A DNA stretch of 64,000 bases from Stramonita haemastoma (lineage: Eukaryota > Mollusca > Gastropoda > Neogastropoda > Muricidae), in the NCBI GenBank assembly GCA_030674155.1, contig CM060342.1:14539068-14603067 (forward strand), read 5' to 3'. Shown piece by piece: positions 50,900 to 63,785 of the stretch. The notes under the pieces are model-generated. The model was not told the origin of the DNA. It worked only from the letters and a program-made list of their open reading frames with translations, and did no database searches. Within the stretch, counting starts at the first letter, position 1; every line of letters starts with the position of its first letter. A program made the translations under genes and the position numbers.

Positions 50900-53800
50900 G
50901 CCAAAGAGTAACCATATACAAGAACAGTTTGACAATCCTCAGCATGGCAAAAGAGTAAATGTGTGTACACCAGAACAGTATCAATCCTCAGTATGTCAAA
51001 GAGTAAATATATACAAAAAAAGTTACATCTTTAGAATGCCAAATAGCAAACAAAAAAAACCAGTTCAATCCTCTGTATGTCAAACAGTAATACACAGACA
51101 TAGTTCAATCTCTGTATGTCAAACAGTAAGCATACACAGACATAGTTCAATCTCTGTATGTCAAACAGTAATCATACACAGACATAGTTCAATCTCTGTA
51201 TGTCAAAGGGTAAATATCTACAGGAACAGCTCAATCCTCAATAAGCCAAAGGGTAAATCTCTACAATAACATTTCAGTTCTCAGTATGCCAAAAAGTAAA
51301 CATCTTCAATAGCAGTTCAATTCTCAGTATGTCAAAGAGTAAATATCTACAAGAAATGTTCAATTCTCAGTATGTCAAAGAGTAAATATCTACAAGAAAA
51401 GTTTAATTCTTAGTATGTCAAAAGGTAAATTTACAGACGAACAGTTCAATCCTCAGTATGGCAAAAGAGTAAATGCATGTACACTAGAACAGTTTTAATC
51501 CTCGTATGTCAAACAGTAAACATACACAAGAACAGTTCAATCCTCAGTATGTCAAAGAGTAGACATATACCAGAAAAGTTAAATCTTCAGAATGTCAAAT
51601 AGCAAACAAATAAAAAAAAGTTCAACCTTCTGTATGTCAAACAGTAATCATACACAGACATAGTTCAATCTCTGTATGTCAAAGGGTAAATCTCTACTGG
51701 AACAGCTCAATCCTCAATAAGCCAAAGGGTAAATCTCTACAGGAACAGCTCAATCTTCAATAAGCCAAAGGGTAAATCTCTACAGGAACAGTTCAATTTT
51801 CAGTATGCCAAAAGAGTAAATATCTACAATAACAGTTCAGTCCTCAGTATGTCAAAGGGTAAATTTACAACAAGAAAAGTTCAATTCCCAGTTATGCTAA
51901 AGAGTAAATGTGCAACAACAGTTCAATCCTCAGAGTAAACATGTACAACAACCGTTCAATCCTTAGTATGTCAAAGAGTAAACATACACAAGAACCGTTC
52001 AATCCTTAGTATGTCAAAGATTAAACATACACAAGAACCGTTCAATCATCAATATGCAAAGGAGTAAACATATACAACTGTTCAATCCTTAGTATGTCAA
52101 AGATTAAGCATACACAAGAACCGCTCAATCCTCAGTATGTTAAAGAGTAAATAATCATACACAAAAACAGTTCAATTTTCAGTATGTCAAAGATTAAATA
52201 TGTACAAGAATAGTTCAGTCCTCAGTATGGCAAAAGAGTAAATGTATGTACACCAGAACAGTTTTAATCCTCAGTATGTCAAACAGTAAACATACACAAG
52301 AACAGTTCAATCCTCAGCATGTCAAAGAGTAGACATATACAAGAAAAGTTAAATCTTCAGAATGTCAAATAGCAAACAAACAAAAAAAAGTTCAGCCCTC
52401 TGTATGTCAAACAGTTATCATACACAGACTTAGTTCAATCTCTGTATGTCAAAGGGTAAATCTCTACAGGAACAGCTTAATCCTCAATAAGCCAAAGGGT
52501 AAATATCTACAAGAGCAATTCAATCCTCAGTATGCCAAAAAGTAAACATCTACAATAACAGTTCAATTCTCAGTATGTCAAAGAGTAAATATCTACAAGA
52601 AAAGTTCAATTCTTAGTATGTCAAAAGGTAAATTTACAGACGAACAGTTCAATCCTTAGTATGGCAAAAGAGTAAATGTATGTACACAAGAACAGTTCAG
52701 TCCTCAGTATGTCAAAGAGTAGACATATACAAGAACAGTTAAATCTTCAGAATGTCAAATAGCAAACAAACAAAAAAAGTTTAATACTCTGTATGTCAAA
52801 CAGTTATCATACACAGACATAGTTCAATCTCTGTATGTCAAAGGGTAAATATCTACAGGAATAGCTCAATTCTCAATAAACCAAAGGGTAAATCTCTACA
52901 AGAGCAATTCAATCCTCAGTATGCCAAAGAGTAAATATCTATAATAACAGTTCAATTCTCAGTATGTCAAAGAGTAAATATCTACAAGAAAAATTCAATT
53001 CTTAGTATGTCAAAGGGTAAATTTACAGACAAACAGTTCAATCCTTAGTATGGCAAAAGAGTAAATGTATGTACACCAGAACCGTTTTAATCCTTAGTAT
53101 GTCAAACAGTAAACATACACAAGAACAGTTCAATCCTCAGTATGTCAAAGAGTAGACATATACAAGAAAAGTTAAATCTTCAGAATGTCAAATAGCAAAC
53201 AAACAAAAAAAAGTTCAACCCTCTGTATGTCAAACAGTTATCATACACAGACTTAGTTTTATCTCTGTATATCAAAGGATAAATCTCTACAGGAACAGCT
53301 CAATCCTCAATAAGCCAAAGGGTAAATCTCTACAGGAGCAGTTCAGTCCTCAATAAGCCAAAGGGTAAATATCTACAAGAGCAATTCAATCCTCAGTATG
53401 CCAAAAAGTAAACATCTACAATAACAGTTCAATTCTCAGTATGTCAAAGAGTAAATATCTACAAGAAAAGTTCAATTCTTAGTATGTCAAAAGGTAAATT
53501 TACAGACGAACAGTTCAATTCTTAGTATGGCAAAAGAGTAAATGTATGTACACCAGAACCGTTTTAATCCTTAGTATGTCAAACAGTAAACATACACAAG
53601 AACAGTTCAATCCTCAGTATGTCAAAGAGTAGACATATACAAGAAAAGTTAAATCTTCAGAATGTCAAATAGCAAACAAACAAAAAAAAGTTCAACCCTC
53701 TGTATGTCAAACAGTTATCATACACAGACTTAGTTTTATCTCTGTATATCAAAGGGTAAATCTCTACAGGAACAGCTCAATCCTCAATAAGCCAAAGGGT

Positions 53801-55902
53801 AAATCTCTACAGGAGCAGTTCAGTCCTCAATAAGCCAAAGGGTAAATATCTACAAGAGCAATTCAATCCTTAGTATGCCAAAGAGTAAATATCTATAATA
53901 ACAGTTCAATTCTCAGTATGTCAAAGACTAAATATCTACAAGAAAAGTTCAATTCTTAGTATGTCAAAGAGTAAATATCTACAAGAAAAGTTCAATTCTT
54001 AGTATGTCAAAGAGTAAATATCTACAAGAACAGTTCAATTCTTAGTATGTCAAAAGGTAAATTTACAGACGAACAGTTCAATCCTTAGTATGGCAAAAGA
54101 GTAAATGTATGTACACAAGAACAGTTCAGTCCTCAGTATGTCAAAGAGTAGACATATACAAGAACAGTTAAATCTTCAGAATGTCAAATAGCAAACAAAC
54201 AAAAAAAAGTTTAATACTCTGTATGTCAAACAGTAATCATACACAGACAGTTCAATCTCTGTATGTCAAAGGGTAAATATCTACAGGAATAGCTCAATTC
54301 TCAATAAGCCAAAGGGTAAAATCTCTACAAGAGCAATTCAATCCTCAGTATGCCAAAGAGTAAATATCTATAATAACAGTTCAATTCTCAGTATGTCAAA
54401 GAGTAAATATCTACAAGAAAATTCAATTCTTAGTATGTCAAAGGTAAATTTACAGACAAACAGTTCAATCCTTAGTATGGCAAAAGAGTAAATGTATGTA
54501 CACCAAAACCGTTTTAATCCTTAGTATGTCAAACAGTAAACATACACAAGAACAGTTCAATCCTCAGTATGTCAAAGAGTAGACATATACAAGAAAAGTT
54601 AAATCTTCAGAATGTCAAATAGCAAACAAACAAAAAAAAGTTCAACCCTCTGTATGTCAAACAGTTATCATACACAGACTTAGTTCAATCTCTGTATGTC
54701 AAAGGGTAAATCTCTACAGGAACAGCTCAATCCTCAATAAGCCAAAGGGTAAATCTCTACAGGAGCAGTTCAGTCCTCAATAAGCCAAAGGTAAATCTAC
54801 AAGAGCAATTCAATCCTAGTATGCCAAAGAGTAAATATCTATATAACAGTTCAATTCTCAGTATGTCAAAGAGTAAATATCTACAAGAAAAGTTCAATTC
54901 TTAGTATGTCAAAAGGTAAATTTACAGACGAACAGTTCAATCCTTAGTATGGCAAAAGAGTAAATGTATGTACACCAGAACCATTTTAATCCTTAGTATG
55001 TCAAACAGTAAACATACACGTACACAAGAACAGTTCAATCCTCAGTATGTCAAAGAGTAGACATATACAAGAACAGTTAAATCTTCAGAATGTCAAATAG
55101 CAAACAAACAAAAAAAAGTTCAACCCTCTGTATGTCAAACAGTTATCATACACAGACTTAGTTTTATCTCTGTATATCAAAGGGTAAATCTCTACAGGAA
55201 CAGCTCAATCCTCAATAAGCCAAAGGGTAAATCTCTACAGGAGCAGTTCAGTCCTCAATAAGCCAAAGGGTAAATATCTACGATAACATTTCAGTTCTCA
55301 GTATGCCAAAAAGTAAATATCTACAATAACAGTTCAATTCTCAGTATGTCAAAGAGTAAAAATCTACAAGAAAAGTTCAATTCTTAGTATGTCAAAAGGT
55401 AAATTTACAGACGAACAGTTCAATCCTTAGTATGACAAAAGAGTAAATGTATGTACACAAGAACAGTTCAGTCCTCAGTATGTCAAAGAGTAGACATATA
55501 CAAGAAAAGTTAAATCTTCAGAATGTCAAATAGCAAACAAACAAAAAAAAGTTTAATACTCTTATGTCAAACAGTAATCATACACAGACATAGTTCAATC
55601 TCTGTATGTCAAAGGGTAAATATCTACAGGAACAGCTCAATTCTCAATGTGCCAAAGGGTAAATATCTACAATGATATTTCAGTTCTCAGTATGCCAAAG
55701 AGTAAACATCTACAATAACAGTTCAATTCTCAGTATGTCAAAGAGTAAATATCTACAAGAAAAGTTCAATTCTTAGTATGTCAAAGGGTAAATTTACAGA
55801 CGAACAGTTCAATCCTTAGTATGGCAAAAGAGTAAATGTATATACACCAGAACAGTTCAGTCTTCAGTATGCCAAAGGGTAAATTTACAACAAGAAAAGG
55901 TT
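50900..55902. repeat. 43-bp satellite with higher-order repeats, about 5 kb (first part)
   Basis: The base unit resembles 'cagttcaatcctcagtatgt' + 'caaagagtaaatatctacaagaa'. Distinct variants, such as one with 'caaatagcaaacaaacaaaa', recur near 51602, 52371, 52762, 53200, 53670, 54190, 54611, 55098 and 55534. This gives a higher-order period of roughly 390-520 bases (770 once). Confidence 0.95.
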
Positions 55903-56123
55903 GATTCCCAGTATTCTTCTTCTTCTCATTGATTTAATGTCCGTTCACTACAAGGTGATTTAGACAATGGTACATTCACGTTAGCCTAAGGATGCACTGA
56001 AAAGGGGATGTGGGGAAAAGGTGAAAGGATAAAGAATGTAATGAATGATGGTAAGTTTATACAATTTCATTTATAGTAACTGACCTACTGGTGACTGGCA
56101 AATATCTACAAGATTCCCAGTAT
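55903..56123 (-). mobile_element. Antisense 5'-truncated LINE 3' end with target duplication
   Basis: Bases 55915-56111 are the reverse complement of the 3' end of the retrotransposon at 26336-26521, down to the (GAA)n tail. The perfect 12-base repeat gattcccagtat, itself part of the satellite unit, flanks the insert at 55903-55914 and 56112-56123. It is a 197-base truncated insertion into the satellite array. Confidence 0.95.
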
Positions 56124-56793
56124 GCCAACGAGTAAATGTACAACAACAGTTCAATCCTCAGAGTAAACATATACAACTGTTCAATCCTTAGTATGTCAAA
56201 GATTAAACATACACAAGAACAGTTCAATCCCCAGTATGTCAAAGAGTAAATGATTACACACAAGAACAGTTTAATCCTTAGTATGTTAAAAAAGTAAATG
56301 TGTGTACACCAGAACACTTTTAATCCTCAGTATGTCAAAGAGTTAGTATATAAGACATAGTTCAATCTCTGAATACAAGAGAGTAAATGTACACAAGAAC
56401 ATTGAATTCTCAGTATGCCAAAGAGAAAATGTACACAAGAGCATTGAATCCTGAGTATGCCAAAGAGAAGACATACACAAGAACAGTTCATTCTTCAGTA
56501 TGTCAAAAAGTAAAAATACACAGGAACAGTTCAATCCTTAGTATGTCAAAGAGTAAACATATACAAGAATAGTTTTCCTTAGTATGGCAAAAAAGTAAAT
56601 GTATGTACACCAGAACAGTTTTAATCCTCAGTATGCCAAAGAGTAGACATAAACAAGAAAAGTTAAATCTTCAGAATGTCAAATAGTACTAAAAAAAAAA
56701 ACCACAATCCCCCCCCCCCCCCCCCCCCAGTTCAATTCTCAGTATGCCAGAATAATAATATATATATATATAATATATATAAATATATATATA

Positions 56794-56868
<75 letters not shown>

Positions 56869-57870
56869 GAACAGTTCAATCCTAATTATGCCAAAGAGAA
56901 ACATCTACAAGAACAGTTTAATCCTCAGTATGTCAAAGGGTAAATATCTACAATAACAGTTCAATCCTCAGTATGTCAAAGGGTAAATATCCACAAGAAC
57001 TGTTCAGTCCTTAGTGTGCCAAAGAGTAAATGTACACAAGTACATGTCAATCCTCAATATGCCAAAGAGTAAATATCTACCAGAACAGTTCCATCCTTAG
57101 TATCCTAGTATGGGAAAATGTTAATGTGTGTACACCAGAACAGTGTTAATCCTCAGTATGTCAAAGAGTAAATATCTACAACAACAGTTCAATCCCCAGT
57201 ATGTCAAAGAGTAAATATCTACAAGAACAGTTCAATCCTCAGTATGTCAAAGATTAAATCTACAGAACAGTTCCATCCTTAGTATGGCAAAAAAGTAAAT
57301 GTATATACACCAGAACAGTTTTAATCCTCAGTATGTCAAAGAGTAAACATACACACGAACAGTTCAATCCTCAGTATGTCAAAGGGTAAACATATACAAT
57401 AACTGTTCAATCCTTAGTATAGCACACACAAAAAAGTAAATGTATGTACACCAGAACAGTTCAAGAACAATTTAATCCTCAATTTGTGAAAGTAAACGTA
57501 TCCAACAACTGTTCATTCCTTAGTATGGGAAAATGTAAATGTATGTACACCAGAACAGTTTTAATCCTCAGTATGCCAAAGAATAAATATCTACAAGAAC
57601 AGTTCAATCCTCAGTATGTCAAAGGGTAAACATATACAATAACTGTTCAATCCTTAGTATAGCACACACACAAAAGTAAATGTATGTACACCAGAACAGT
57701 TCAATCCTCAGTATGTCAAAGAGTAGATATATACAAGAAAAGTTAAATCTTCAGAATGTCAAATAGTACACAAAAAAATTATTAATTTCTCAGTATGCCA
57801 AAGAGTAAACATACATAAGAACAGTTCAATCCTCAGTATGCCAAAGAGTAAATGTGCAACAACACTTCAA
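56124..57870. repeat. 43-bp satellite, second part
   Basis: The same base unit continues beyond the LINE insert with less regular higher-order structure. It is interrupted by a C-run at 56710-56728 and by the TA repeat at 56755-56864. Confidence 0.93.
56755..56864. repeat. (TA)n microsatellite within the satellite
   Basis: About 110 bases of TA with a few AATA interruptions. Confidence 0.97.
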
Positions 57871-57874
57871 GATC

Positions 57875-59105
57875 TATTTACATATCTTAGGGGGGAAAGT
57901 CTTTAGGTCTATGATCTTAATCCCACTCATTTTGAAAAACTTCCCTCTCAGAATCATCACACTACAATGCTGCCAACCCTCTTTTGTGACTGTGGTTGTT
58001 TTTATACCGTAAAGACCTATTAGAAATGTTCATACATGATTGGTTTTCACTTCAGGAGAATGTTTGTCTTAGTTTTCAAAAATAGGCTTCAGCTTCAGGG
58101 GCCTTACCCCCTGACATTCACTCTTTAGAAAGAGAGTCACATCACTTCCTTTACCTCTTCCATTGTAATAGTTCTCATTTGGAATCTGAAAAGATTAGTT
58201 GCTTTGCTCTGTTATTCATGTAACGCATATTTTAGGTATTCATTTATAGCTTAACACATCTTTGTAATGACTATTTTATAAAGTCAGTTTGGGTGCTGAC
58301 TATGGTTAAAAAAAAAAAAAAGTTAAGTATAGGAAAATTTCTGGGAAAATCATCCCTGCAATACACACACAATAGCAGGCTGATCTGGAGTATGCTAAAG
58401 ATTAAACAAACAATAACAGAAGATTTAAAATAGTCATCAGCTCAGCATGTTGTAGCAAACATGCAATGGCAACAGAAGGATGAAAACAAAGTCTATGAAT
58501 ACACTAAGGGTAGGATTCGTTTGAAGCATTTCTCCAGTTCATTAATCATATGTGTACAGGTAACAGTCAATGAATTTAAAAAAACAAAAACAACAACAAA
58601 ACAATACGTCCAGCAGATGGACAGATCAATTAATTATATGTATTCATTCAAATCTGAAACTGATTTTTCAAGAAAAAAAAAAAAGACCAAATCTTACTTC
58701 AATCCAATTCGTACAAAAAAAGCCTGGGTCCCAACAAGACAGTTTCTGTAAAGAAGTGAAGCCAGCTGTAGTTCAGTTCAACTGTGCATGTAATATAGCC
58801 ACAAAAACAATCACAAAAAAACAGCAAATTACAGAATTCACAATACATACTTTTTGTAGCGCAAAAAGTAACAGAATGATGAGTCAATCAGTGTACATCA
58901 ACCATTGCACATTATTTACAGTTCATTCACCACAACTAGCAGGAGCATGGTCATACAATCCACATCAATTATGGTATTAGGCTTGTGTTGCTGTTTTTAT
59001 TTCTCTCAGAAAATGTCTTCACAGGTATCTGACTTTGGCACACCTTTGAGGAATCCTTTTTATGCAATCCAATCCAATCCAATGCAACAGTCAGACAACA
59101 GGTCA
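57875..59105. other. Intergenic, nothing recognised
   Basis: Includes a weak match to the GGGGC-GCCCC repeat at 58085-58115 and two A-runs. No coding support. Confidence 0.5.
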
Positions 59106-59109
59106 ACAC

Positions 59110-59335
59110 TGGGAATGCACAGCTGTCAGTTTCCCCCAACTTTCAGCTCCTCTCAGATGCTAATAATAATCCATCCCATCCCAGCCCAGCCCAGTTGGGG
59201 GCCAGCTAGTGCTATTTATAGCAGGAGCTGACCACACTCGAACGAGGTAAAAGGAAAGGGCATGCTAAAGTTAGCACTCTGGACTGAGTGATGTTGGATT
59301 TGTGCACTGTGTAATGTCATTTTTCTGCAATCCAC
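59110..59335 (+). repeat. Interspersed repeat family R7, copy
   Basis: Starts 'cacagctgtcagtttccccc' and ends 'gactgagtgatgttggattt' 'gtgcactgtg'. It is highly similar to 15980-16190. Confidence 0.75.
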
Positions 59336-59336
59336 A

Positions 59337-60335
59337 AAATTTCTACATATTTACAAGATTTTTTTCAAAATGCATAGTTGATACTTCAGAAAGATACACA
59401 TTTGACAAATTAAACTACTAGCAGGTCTGCACATGACTTTGGAAATCATTTACCAACAACAACAACAAAAAATTCTCCATTGTCATGGCACCAAGACGTT
59501 AGCTTGTCACTTTAGTCATTGAAGTGAGAAAATTAAACCACAGCACATCCATGTAGTCAGAATGTGGCTACCATAAGGGTGAGCAAAACTTGTTGCATAA
59601 GAAAACCCTCACCATTGGTGAAACTCTGGTTCTAGCCAAGGAACACCAAAAAAATCCTCCCCCCCCCCCCAAAAAAAAAAAAATTTACAGAAGACAAATG
59701 TTGCCAGTTGTGTATCAGCTTTCCCATGCTTAGTTTTAGGTACATGAAATAAAAAAAAAGCTTTTACATATAACAGTCACAACATGAAATTAGCCAGTTA
59801 ATATAAAGAATGTATCAAGTAGGCACAAAAGAAAGGAATCATGTCATCTTCCTTGTTTTGCAACCTATCTTCCCTGCTGCTTCTACTACAGTTCCACATT
59901 ATCATCACAATAGATGCACTGGTTTCAAGTTAAAATTCTACCAAAAAAAAAATATGAAAATTACAACTGAATCAATCACAAATATTTTCAAATAACGACA
60001 CAGAAAAAAAAGTTTGTGAAAAAGAAACATTAAAAGAACAAAAGCATAGCATCACGTGTATCTGCATGCTCGCATATCTGCCCTCCACTCCTGTTATGCA
60101 CATATTCTGCCAAAAGAAAAAGATTAATAACAAAAACCAAAAAAACTTGCAAAGTTTTCTTAGACACAAAATTCCACATGTTTCTAGGCCAAGCCCACTC
60201 AAAGTTCACTACACCAATCAAAATTCTTTTACTTCAAGGATAATGAATAAGCGCTTGTGTGCTTTTTTTTTCTTTTTTTACATCCAGTCCCCGCACTTAT
60301 CAGAGATAACATCATGATAGAAAAACAAAAACACA
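59337..60335. repeat. About 1-kb tandem duplication, copy 1
   Basis: Begins 'tctacatatttacaagattt' and ends just before the same sequence recurs 999 bases later. It contains a SINE-D fragment in plus orientation (59560-59660), a C-run, and the tail of a minus-strand SINE-A (60228-60316). Confidence 0.92.
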
Positions 60336-60666
60336 AAATTCCTACATATTTACAAGATTTTTTCAAAATGCATAGTTGACACTTCAGAAAGATACACATT
60401 TAACAACTTAAACTACTGGCAGGTCTGCACATGACTTTGGAAATCATTTACCAAAAAAAAAAAAAAAAAAATTCATCATAATCATGGCTGCACCAACACT
60501 TTAGCTTGTCACTTTAGTCATTGAAGTGAGAAAATTAAACCACAGCACATCACATCCATGTAATCAGAATGTGGCTACCATAAGGGTGAGCAAAACTTGT
60601 TGCATAAGAAAACCCTCACCATTGGTGAAACTCTGGGTTCTAGCCAAGGAACACCAAAAAAATCCC

Positions 60667-60697
<31 letters not shown>

Positions 60698-61372
60698 AAT
60701 TACAGAAGACAAATGTTGCCAGTTGTGTATCAGCTTTCCCATGCTTAGTTTTAGGTACATGAAATAATAAAAAAAGCTTTTACATATAACAGTCACAACA
60801 TGAAATTAGCCAGTTAATATAAAGAATGTATCAAGTAGGCACAAAAGAAAGGAATCATGTCATCTTCCTTGTTTTGCAGCCTATTATCCATAGTGCTTCT
60901 ACTACAAGTTCCACTATTATCATCACAATAGATGCACTGGTTTCAAGTTAAAATTCTACACACACACACACACACAACACACAAAAAAAAGATTAGAACA
61001 CGAATCAATCACAAATATTTCAAATAATGACACAGAAAAAAAAGGTTTGTGAAAAAGAAACATTAAAAAGAACAGAAGCATAGCATTACATGCGTCTGCA
61101 TGCTCGCATATCTGCCCTCCACTCCTGTTATGTACATATTCTGCCAAAAGAAAAAGATATAAAAACTTGCAAAGTTTTCTTTGATACAAAATTCCACATA
61201 TTTCTAGGCCAAGCCCACTCAAAATTCACTACACCAATTAAATCCAATCAAAATCCTTTTACTCCAAGGATAATAAATAAGCGCTTGTGTGCTTTTTTTT
61301 TTTACATCCAGTCCCCGCACTTATCAGAGATTACATCCATCATAGAAAAACAAAAACAATAAACATCAACCC
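60336..61372. repeat. About 1-kb tandem duplication, copy 2
   Basis: Highly similar to 59337-60335, with small indels: a longer C-run at 60664-60687, an inserted (CA)n at 60958-60981, and a deletion near 61160. It ends at 'atagaaaaacaaaaaca', as does copy 1. Confidence 0.92.
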
Positions 61373-61374
61373 AA

Positions 61375-61745
61375 AACTAACTAGATCTAAAAACAACAGC
61401 AACAACAAACAAAAGCAAGAAACAAAAAACAGACAGTGAATACCATAAAGCACACAGAGAGAAAAAAAATTAATGAATTAATATGATGATGAAAAATACA
61501 CGCAAATAAGCAAGCAGTAAACAAAAAATCCATAATGATTCAAGAAACTGAAAACATCGCCCCACCACCATCAATCAACTAAACAAATCATATAAATCAT
61601 GATGTTTTGGTAAATGGGAAAGAAAAAACTTCGATCAATATCCATCTTTGTGGCAAAGAGCAGTGGTAGCAACAAACTACACAGGAATATATGTCATAGA
61701 TTAAAAAAAAAAGAAATTATGCATAACTTTTAAAAGAAAACATAA
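61375..61745. other. AT-rich intergenic, nothing recognised
   Basis: A-rich low-complexity DNA with no gene supported. Confidence 0.5.
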
Positions 61746-61748
61746 TGA

Positions 61749-61876
<128 letters not shown>

Positions 61877-62329
61877 GCACAAATAATTATGTGTATTAAC
61901 AGTCAAGTCATAGAGAAGAATGTCAAAATCACTCACTTAAAGCAAAGCAAACAGTGCTGAATAATTATCAGGCCTATAAAAAAAAAAAAATTAAAAACAA
62001 CATCTGTACTGGCTTCTCCCAATATTCTGTAGAAGAAAATCATATCAATCCTATTCAGACACCACAACTACAAACATTAATATACAACCAAAAAAAAAAA
62101 AAACCTGCAAGATTTGTTTTGAAAGAAATGTTTTATTTTAGATCTAGTTTTAAGATAAAGAAAAACTAAACAAGACTGCCACAGTCAGTGAATTCAAAGG
62201 CACAATAAGAATTAAAAAACACCGGATCACAGTTTGTTGTTGTTGTTTTTTTTGGGGGGGGGGGGGGGGGGGTGTTACAAGAATACCTGGCAATCAAACT
62301 AGTTATCATTTTTAACATTTGCATACACA

Positions 62330-62430
62330 TCCCCAAAGCCAAAATACAGCTTCCTTAATGATGGGTGAAATGATTGCATATGAAAAATCTCACCATTGGT
62401 AAGCCTTTGAGCTTAAGACAAGAAACAAAC
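62330..62430 (+). mobile_element. SINE-D fragment (degenerate)
   Basis: Segment 'catccccaaagccaaaatac' then 'ctcaccattggtaagccttt' and 'taagacaagaaac' matches the tail half of SINE-D in plus orientation. A G-run at 62253-62271 precedes it. Confidence 0.5.
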
Positions 62431-62527
62431 AAAACAAAAACCCCAACAAAATTTGCATACAGGTCTCATGATGTTGGCTATTTACATGACTGACATGTAA
62501 CAGGATAACATCTTAAAAAATTTTGTT

Positions 62528-62559
<32 letters not shown>

Positions 62560-62834
62560 TTATTTAAAAGACAAAACATTAAAATTAAAAGTTTTGACTT
62601 AGCCATGTAAAAATTGGCCTCTAGTGGAAAAATAAAACTAATTCTTGTTCTCACATGCATCCCATCCAAGTGATCCATTGTACTTTCTGTTAACCCAGCA
62701 TGGATGGTGTGGTGATGACGATTACAATATTTGTGGTATCTGGTGTGTTAGTGTACATGATTGAAGTATGAGGCCAGTCTCAGCACAGAATTCACTTTCT
62801 ATGGTAATTTGGGCACACATACATGGGCATTAGC

Positions 62835-63250
62835 TGGACAGTGCACTAGTACAGAATTCACTTTCTATGGCACTTTGAGCACACAGACATGAGCATTAGC
62901 TGGACAATGCAGTCTGAGTACAGAATTGACTTTTTATGGCACTTTGAGCACACAGACATGAGCATTAGCTGGACAATGCAGTCTGAGTACAGAATTGACT
63001 TTTCATGGGACTTTGAGCACACAGACATGAGCATTAGCTGGACAATGCAGTCTGAGTACAGAATTGACTTTTCATGGTACTTTGAGCACACAGACATGAG
63101 CATTAGCTGGACAATGCAGTCTGAGTACAGAATTGACTTTTCATGGACTTTGAGCACACAGACATGAGCATTAGCTGGACATTGCAGTCTGAGTATAGAA
63201 TTGACTTTTCATGGCACTTTGAGCACACATGCATGGGCATTAGCTGGACA
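62835..63250. repeat. 69-bp minisatellite, about 6 copies
   Basis: The unit contains 'gagcattagctggacaatgc' 'agtctgagtacagaattgac' and 'ctttgagcacacagacat'. Since 69 is 3 x 23, both strands stay open (23-residue units), but no start context, splice sites or known domain supports translation. Confidence 0.93.
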
Positions 63251-63712
63251 ATCCAGTGTGGAGAACATACTACATGTCCAAGACTTCTTTCGCTCTTCAT
63301 TTTTTCTTGAGATTGCGTGCACACACACAACACACACACACACATGCTCTTAAACTGTTGGTATGACAATAATTTCTTTTTAAAAAAACATTTTAAAAAA
63401 CCAGTTGCTACATGTACTGTATCAAAACAATACATTTTTTTTAGTATATTCCAAAAAGACTTTTGGGTTGTTTTTTAAAAGAATTTCATGATGATGTAAA
63501 TACAAACCAGTCCAAAGTATTATTTAGGCACACACACTTGCAAACAGTTTGCACGGCACATGTTTTCAGCAGCTTTTTATTTGGTACGGAACAGTTTAGT
63601 ACGGAACAGTTTAAACCTATATTGCTTTGAAGTTGCTGAGCTGAAGCATATGTACAGGAAATTGAATTTAAAAATCAATACAAATAAAAACAGCATACTT
63701 TTGAAAAGTATA

Positions 63713-63785
63713 GAGAAGCTGAGCTCTCTGACGCCTCGCTCCCCTACTACCACACAGGTTATGGGACACCTTTACCTTTACCTGC
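63713..63785 (+). mobile_element. SINE-F tail fragment
   Basis: Reads 'gagaagctgagctctctgac' 'gcctcgctcccctactacca' 'cacaggttatgggacacctt', matching the tail of the 389-657 copy. Confidence 0.75.

Noticed and set aside
50049..51269. A 406-residue open frame
   Set aside because: It is produced by the stop-free 23-bp satellite; all three phases are open and the composition only reflects the repeat.
58461..58980. Overlapping open frames of 96 and 136 residues
   Set aside because: Lysine- and asparagine-rich translation of A-rich intergenic DNA; no domain or codon-usage support.
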